From a virus, in IMG/VR virus record IMGVR_UViG_3300020184_000031, positions 1 through 25,161 of that record: DNA of 25,161 nucleotides; one strand, given 5' to 3'. How positions within the stretch are numbered: the first letter of the stretch is position 1; each line of letters opens with the position of its first letter. A program made the position numbers and the translations under genes. Below are positions 21,072 through 25,161 of the stretch, in pieces. Below the pieces are notes generated by a model. The model saw only the letters and a list, made by a program, of their open reading frames with translations, did no database searches and was not told the origin of the DNA.

Positions 21072-23253
21072 TTACCCTGCTCCTATACCCGTCCCCGCGC
21101 ATTGAAACATTCGGGTTTTTACCAGAAATGTCACGATAAAAATTCTTGACGTTGGATGCCCAGATAACAGGAGAATTTGTCACGCTGCTTGACTGAGCAT
21201 AAAGCAAAGACATTTCATCAATAGTCTCCGCCTTTTCGTATGCGCTGCTACTAAGAAGCCGTGGTCCAGTAGTGGCAATGATGCACTCTTCGTAGGAATT
21301 AAACGAAGCCTTCGACGGCCCACCACCAAAGCCGGTGATGTTCTTGGTCCTTTGAGACGGCCCATACTTGCCCAAATTGCTTTCATAACAAGCAATTGCA
21401 ACCACAAAGATTGGGTCTATCTCGTGCTGCTCAGAGTACTCCAAGAACACATCAGAAAGTTCGATAAAGAACTTTTCGGCCCCAAAAGACAAAAGTTTTG
21501 CCTCAAGCGCGGCAGCATTAACCCTCGTATCAACCCCACCAGTGTTGCCGCCCGTTGAATAACCAACATTCGTCGGGTCTTCACTGACAGACTTCGACCA
21601 CTCTTCTCCAACAGCGCTAATCCTTGCAGTGCGCGAGCCAGCAGAAGTTGTCCCACCAGCAGAACTTGTTGCAGTACCAGTACCCTGACGCGACAAAGGA
21701 ACAGGGCGACGGATTGTTGTGAGACTAGAGCGCACGCTATTAAGCGAAATCTTTGTCCCCGTTCTGCGAGCCTCCCACTGCTTGCCGTTCCCGGCATAAA
21801 GGGCAACATGACCTGAGCCATAAAAAATAAGGTCGCCCGGAGCCGCCTGAGAAATTGAAGGCACATTTTCCCCGAAAGCAATCTGCTGATAGGTAACGCG
21901 GGGAATACTGATATTCGCGCCGTACTTCCAAGCGAGCATCGTAAGCGCGGAGCAATCAAGGCCCTTATACGGAGTGGTGCCGCCAAAAAGATAGGGAACG
22001 CCCGCCTGAGTAGCGGCCCACTGGGCTGCACGTTCTCCCATAAGGCCGCTATACGCCATTGGTCCAGTTGTAAAGGAAGAACCACTACTTCCGCCGGTCC
22101 TCGTCGTGCTAACCGCCGCAGGGTTGTACTCTTCCTCCGAAACACCAACCTCTGGGAACTTTGCTGTGTAACTAAGTTCAAGGTCCATGTTGTGACCAGC
22201 GGGGCTAAACGAGTGGCTAACACTAGAAACAAAATAATTTCCGTTAAGCCCTGTCCCCTTGTCTTGGATAAAAACAAGGTCGCTTGCCCTTAGCGTCGGG
22301 GTGCCAACTCCCTTAATTTTTGCTGTCCTCTTAAGAGAGCGCTGCTTTCTAAGTTCCGTGCGAGCAACCCTCTTCGCGTCACTGGGCCGAGTGTTTTTCG
22401 GGAGGACTTCAAACTTTCTGATTCTTCCGTAACGTGCTACAGCATTTGAATCAGAAACGGTCACACGGCTGACTTCCTTGCCGTCCTTGTCTACGACAAG
22501 ACCCGTGTATTCGCTGACAAGGTCTTCAAGAGACTCAGTCCTGTCTGCACCAATAATGTTGTCTTCATCCGTAAGCGCCCACCTGTAGTCCTGATAAACC
22601 ACTGGCTCAATCACAATCATGCCCGGATTGAGAATTCCGCCTTCAGGATTTCTAGAAGACCTTCCCGCGCGAATGCGGTACGAGGCGCCCGTGACCTGCT
22701 TATCGCGCATGTACGCCTTTAGGATTGCCTCATAAGGAGTTACTTCCTGAAGGTTAAACCACTTAATCTTGTAAGAAGTGGGCGTAATCATTGCGTAGCG
22801 AGAAAGCCCGTACTGCCCAAGAATGTTTGCTGCAATTTCTGATGCAGTCCAACCATTCTTCTTAGACTTAGTCTTACGAAAGAGAAAATTCCTCGTGCCC
22901 TGCCTCTGCAAGAAGGAAACCGTGTCTAGGGCGACAATTGTCGCCTGACGAATCCTCTCGTCGGACACCGTTCTTTCCCAAACATAAAGTCGCGGGCAAA
23001 TGTGAATTCTTTTCCCGTTAATTGGAGAGCGACCAACAACCGTAAGCCAAGTGCCCGGAGCAATAGTCTTCCCAACACCATTTACGTCATCAATAGTGAT
23101 GGAGGCTTCGGTTGCGCACCGTGAAGACTCGTCGCGAATATCAATCGCGCTAAGAACGTCGCCAAGCCGTATTGGACGCGACTTGTAGGGGTACGCGGTT
23201 ACCTCAATGTCCGTGAAGACACCGGGGCGGAGAGGGACAGAAAGGGTAGGCAC
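21061..23253 (-). CDS. Tail hub protein fused to two peptidoglycan hydrolase domains
   Basis: The 730-aa protein has an N-terminal hub region (1-370) of the T4 gp27/XkdQ type, with RVARTELRKQRSLKRTAKIK and LNGNYFVSSVSHSF typical of these hubs. Residues about 400-520 form an NlpC/P60 cysteine peptidase: Cys434 in GLDCSALTML, His482 in GSGHVALYAG, and a possible third residue Gln492 (NGKQWEAR) in place of the usual His. After a Ser/Gly/Thr-rich linker (521-580), residues about 585-710 resemble a glucosaminidase/lysozyme-type domain, with Glu624 in the ACYESNLGKYG segment. The start is GTG 23253 with GAAGG upstream. It probably cuts peptide and glycan bonds of a Gram-positive wall during DNA entry. 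Confidence 0.85.
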   Translation of the reverse strand: MPTLSVPLRPGVFTDIEVTAYPYKSRPIRLGDVLSAIDIRDESSRCATEASITIDDVNGVGKTIAPGTWLTVVGRSPINGKRIHICPRLYVWERTVSDERIRQATIVALDTVSFLQRQGTRNFLFRKTKSKKNGWTASEIAANILGQYGLSRYAMITPTSYKIKWFNLQEVTPYEAILKAYMRDKQVTGASYRIRAGRSSRNPEGGILNPGMIVIEPVVYQDYRWALTDEDNIIGADRTESLEDLVSEYTGLVVDKDGKEVSRVTVSDSNAVARYGRIRKFEVLPKNTRPSDAKRVARTELRKQRSLKRTAKIKGVGTPTLRASDLVFIQDKGTGLNGNYFVSSVSHSFSPAGHNMDLELSYTAKFPEVGVSEEEYNPAAVSTTRTGGSSGSSFTTGPMAYSGLMGERAAQWAATQAGVPYLFGGTTPYKGLDCSALTMLAWKYGANISIPRVTYQQIAFGENVPSISQAAPGDLIFYGSGHVALYAGNGKQWEARRTGTKISLNSVRSSLTTIRRPVPLSRQGTGTATSSAGGTTSAGSRTARISAVGEEWSKSVSEDPTNVGYSTGGNTGGVDTRVNAAALEAKLLSFGAEKFFIELSDVFLEYSEQHEIDPIFVVAIACYESNLGKYGPSQRTKNITGFGGGPSKASFNSYEECIIATTGPRLLSSSAYEKAETIDEMSLLYAQSSSVTNSPVIWASNVKNFYRDISGKNPNVSMRGDGYRSRVIGG

Positions 23254-23255
23254 GT

Positions 23256-24266
23256 TTACGCCTTCGGGCGCGGCAACTTAATCCGCTTCTTCGTGAAGGA
23301 AATCTCGTATGCCTTCTTGCTGCTCTTGCTTGTCCAACTTCTAACGCGCTTTGCCTTTGCATCGTTGTTGTGCAAGGCGACGTACTTCCAGAGGCTAACG
23401 CTTCCGTAGTACCTCTTAGCGATATCTTGGTAATCCTCGCCCTTCTTAACCGTGTGCGCTTTTGGAACCTTTGCGGAAACAGCGTAAGCACCAGAAGCAA
23501 AAGAAACGCTCTGCTTTCTCCACCCGGAAAAAGCAATTCTCACACGGCGGTCAAACGGAGTCCCGGCCTCTTCTCCCCATTGCACATCATCAATCCGCAT
23601 ATAGTCATTGAAGATGTAGTCGTTGAGTCCTTCGTAGGTTCGCCTGTTCCCAATAACCAGACGGAAAACGTCCATGTTTGAAGCGAGGCTATCTACATAC
23701 TTAATCCACCTTGCAGGGTCAACAAAGTAGTCTTGGTTGTTGATTGCAAGACAAATTGCCGGGTCGTAACTACCCGGAAGAATCGCTTCGACAGAAATAA
23801 CAGGAAGACCCTTAATCCCAGAGTGGGCAGTCCGCCCAAGGCCGATAATGTCAATCTCTTCCCAGTCGTAAGACTGCGCAACCTCGTAATTCTCCGGTGC
23901 AACAGGAAACCAAAGGCCATTTTGCGGAAGAGTCGTCTTAGTGATTGGCTCAGCAACAATCCTGATTGACCGGGCAACAGTCTCAACGTCAACAATATTT
24001 GCCTGCTCGCCACCATATACAGGGGAACCACCAGCAAGATATTTGGCACGAGTCTGCAAAGACGCAAGAAAAGAAGCGTGAGCACGCTTGACAGCAGCAG
24101 AGGCGTTCCTGCCGGGTGCCTTTGGACCACCCCAAGGGCTGAGGTCACTGCCAGAGTTAAGAAGGTGAAGCCAAGTCCAACCACCACCGCTGGACTTCGA
24201 CGGGTTCCACACAAGAATGTTTCCATTGGCAGCAGTTTGCGCCTTAACGAGATTAAGGACACTCAT
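23256..24266 (-). CDS. LysM-containing baseplate protein, XkdP-like
   Basis: The 336-aa protein has a middle region with LWFPVAPENYEVAQSYDWEE and IDIIGLGRTAHSGIKGLPVI, typical of XkdP-like tail proteins that clamp hub and tube. A C-terminal LysM-like domain (about 271-327) contains HTVKKGEDYQDIAKRYYGSV and LWKYVALHNND. LysM binds glycan or serves as an assembly module. The preceding N-terminal region is poorly defined. ATG 24266 overlaps the tape measure stop (ATGA). Its position between tape measure and hub matches PBSX and related contractile tails. It ends with a basic tail (KKRIKLPRPKA). Confidence 0.75.
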   Translation of the reverse strand: MSVLNLVKAQTAANGNILVWNPSKSSGGGWTWLHLLNSGSDLSPWGGPKAPGRNASAAVKRAHASFLASLQTRAKYLAGGSPVYGGEQANIVDVETVARSIRIVAEPITKTTLPQNGLWFPVAPENYEVAQSYDWEEIDIIGLGRTAHSGIKGLPVISVEAILPGSYDPAICLAINNQDYFVDPARWIKYVDSLASNMDVFRLVIGNRRTYEGLNDYIFNDYMRIDDVQWGEEAGTPFDRRVRIAFSGWRKQSVSFASGAYAVSAKVPKAHTVKKGEDYQDIAKRYYGSVSLWKYVALHNNDAKAKRVRSWTSKSSKKAYEISFTKKRIKLPRPKA

Positions 24267-25161
24267 GCGAGCATTGCCCCAGCATCAGCCCTTGGGACAT
24301 TTGAAACTGCCCTTCTTACTGCACTTTCCAACTTGCTGACAAACGCGGACATATCTTCGCCGCTGTTAATAGTCACATTCCCAATCTGAACAAGGGGCGA
24401 TGAGGTCCGCTGCCCTCGTGCGGACCCCACGCCCATTCCGGCCTCGCGCATGATTTGCTCACGACGGGCGCGGTTTGTAAGCGGGATGACTGCTTCTGGG
24501 CCACGCTCACCAAGCGTTGACAACGTAAAACCAGTGACAATTCCACCGCGGGCATTACTTTCGCGTCCACCGGCCATACCACCGTATGGCGCCTGCCCAC
24601 GCATGGTTTCAAGGTCCCTCATAATCTGAGCAACTTCAGTCTTGAAGTTCTCCAACTCTTCTCTTGCGCCTTGCAAGAAAACCTGAGTAGACCCGCGAGC
24701 GATGCTGTTCTTGCTTTCAAGACCAGCGATGAAGTCAGAAGCGCCCTTAGCGGCGGCAGTCTGCATTTCCTTCGGCAACTTGCCGATTTCTGACATTACC
24801 TGAGTCTTAAGACCAGCAGCAGAATTCTTCGTCGCCGGAATGTCGGAAAGAATTCCCTCCACGATTCCACGACCACGATTACCGGCAGCATTAGCACCCA
24901 TCATCCTTGACGCTGCCATCATCTGTGGCGTTGCCTGCTTGCTAAACGGACCCTGCCCAGAAAGAACCGTTGCAGCAGTGCCACCAACGAAAATAGTGCT
25001 CAAAGTGGTCGTGGCGGCGGCGCCAAGAGTCCCAAGCCCGGCAAATCCAGCAAAGCGTCCTGCGCCACGGAGAATGCCCCCAAGGCGCCCGCCCTTGCCA
25101 GCAGCCTTCCCTGCGGTGCCGACAACCCCTCCGGGTCCACCTCCACCACCGGCAATCATCG
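24263..25161 (-). CDS. Tail tape measure protein, C-terminal part (5' end outside window)
   Basis: The frame is open at the right edge, so only the last part of the protein is seen. It has a Gly/Ala-rich stretch with a hydrophobic segment (about 38-68 from the ATG at 25159: FAGFAGLGTLGAAATTTLS), then helical regions. The typical tape measure ending follows: RGGIVTGFTLSTLGERGPEA and VIPLTNRARREQIMREAGMG. Tape measures set tail length and leave the tail with the DNA. The stop overlaps the next start (ATGA). The ATG near 25159 is unlikely to be the real start, since such proteins usually exceed 600 aa. Identity is based on the C-terminal motif and its position. Confidence 0.85.
   Translation of the reverse strand, partial: MIAGGGGGPGGVVGTAGKAAGKGGRLGGILRGAGRFAGFAGLGTLGAAATTTLSTIFVGGTAATVLSGQGPFSKQATPQMMAASRMMGANAAGNRGRGIVEGILSDIPATKNSAAGLKTQVMSEIGKLPKEMQTAAAKGASDFIAGLESKNSIARGSTQVFLQGAREELENFKTEVAQIMRDLETMRGQAPYGGMAGGRESNARGGIVTGFTLSTLGERGPEAVIPLTNRARREQIMREAGMGVGSARGQRTSSPLVQIGNVTINSGEDMSAFVSKLESAVRRAVSNVPRADAGAMLA

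Noticed and set aside
21417-22277. Minus-strand open frame of 286 codons overlapping the hub gene
   Set aside because: It lies in another frame of the same strand, inside clear hydrolase-coding sequence, with a Leu/Arg/Ser-rich product typical of shadow frames.

Overview
The window is part of the genome of a tailed double-stranded DNA phage (or prophage). It is almost completely coding, with neighbouring genes overlapping by 1-26 bases or separated by a few bases, and nearly every recognisable product is a virion protein. The baseplate set (LysM protein, hub, short OB-like protein, gp25/XkdS-like, baseplate J, gpI/XkdU-like) follows the gene order of Bacillus PBSX-type contractile tails, so a myovirus-like tail is inferred. 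The hub carries two cell-wall hydrolase domains (NlpC/P60 and a glucosaminidase/lysozyme-like domain), and GTG/TTG starts are frequent. Together these favour a Gram-positive host, possibly an actinobacterium; the host is an inference.

Layout. (1) 3-5067, plus strand: the packaging/portal block, comprising terminase ATPase (cut by the window edge), a separate terminase nuclease gene, a Cys-rich zinc-finger protein, portal, and a MuF-like minor head protein. (2) 5105-5130: a strong hairpin where the two transcription units converge. (3) 5117-7413, minus strand: four non-structural genes, namely an unrecognised 268-aa protein, a small ribbon-helix-helix-like protein, a 70-aa orphan and a helix-turn-helix/metallophosphoesterase. 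(4) 7510-17366, minus strand: about 9.9 kb of tail-appendage genes (collar proteins, C1q/TNF-like heads, small beta proteins, assembly-chaperone-like proteins) with shared and shuffled modules. (5) 17379-25161, minus strand: baseplate, a XhlA-like membrane protein, hub and the C-terminal end of the tape measure protein. Reading the minus strand from right to left gives the usual late order: tape measure, hub, baseplate, fibres.

How the parts work together. Terminase and portal package DNA, with the MuF-like protein probably at the portal or capsid interior. The tape measure sets tail length. LysM protein, hub, gp25-like, J and gpI-like proteins build the baseplate, and the hub hydrolases would open the peptidoglycan. 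The appendage proteins provide host recognition. No major capsid protein, sheath, tube, integrase or endolysin gene is visible, so these must lie outside or be absent.

The points that most deserve follow-up are the terminase split at a well-formed ribosome-binding site, the opposed orientation of the packaging and tail blocks, the repeat-linked receptor-binding array, the three-part hub enzyme and a beta-sandwich domain inserted into baseplate J. I found no CRISPR array, tRNA, insertion sequence or reverse transcriptase, and no defence system I can name.
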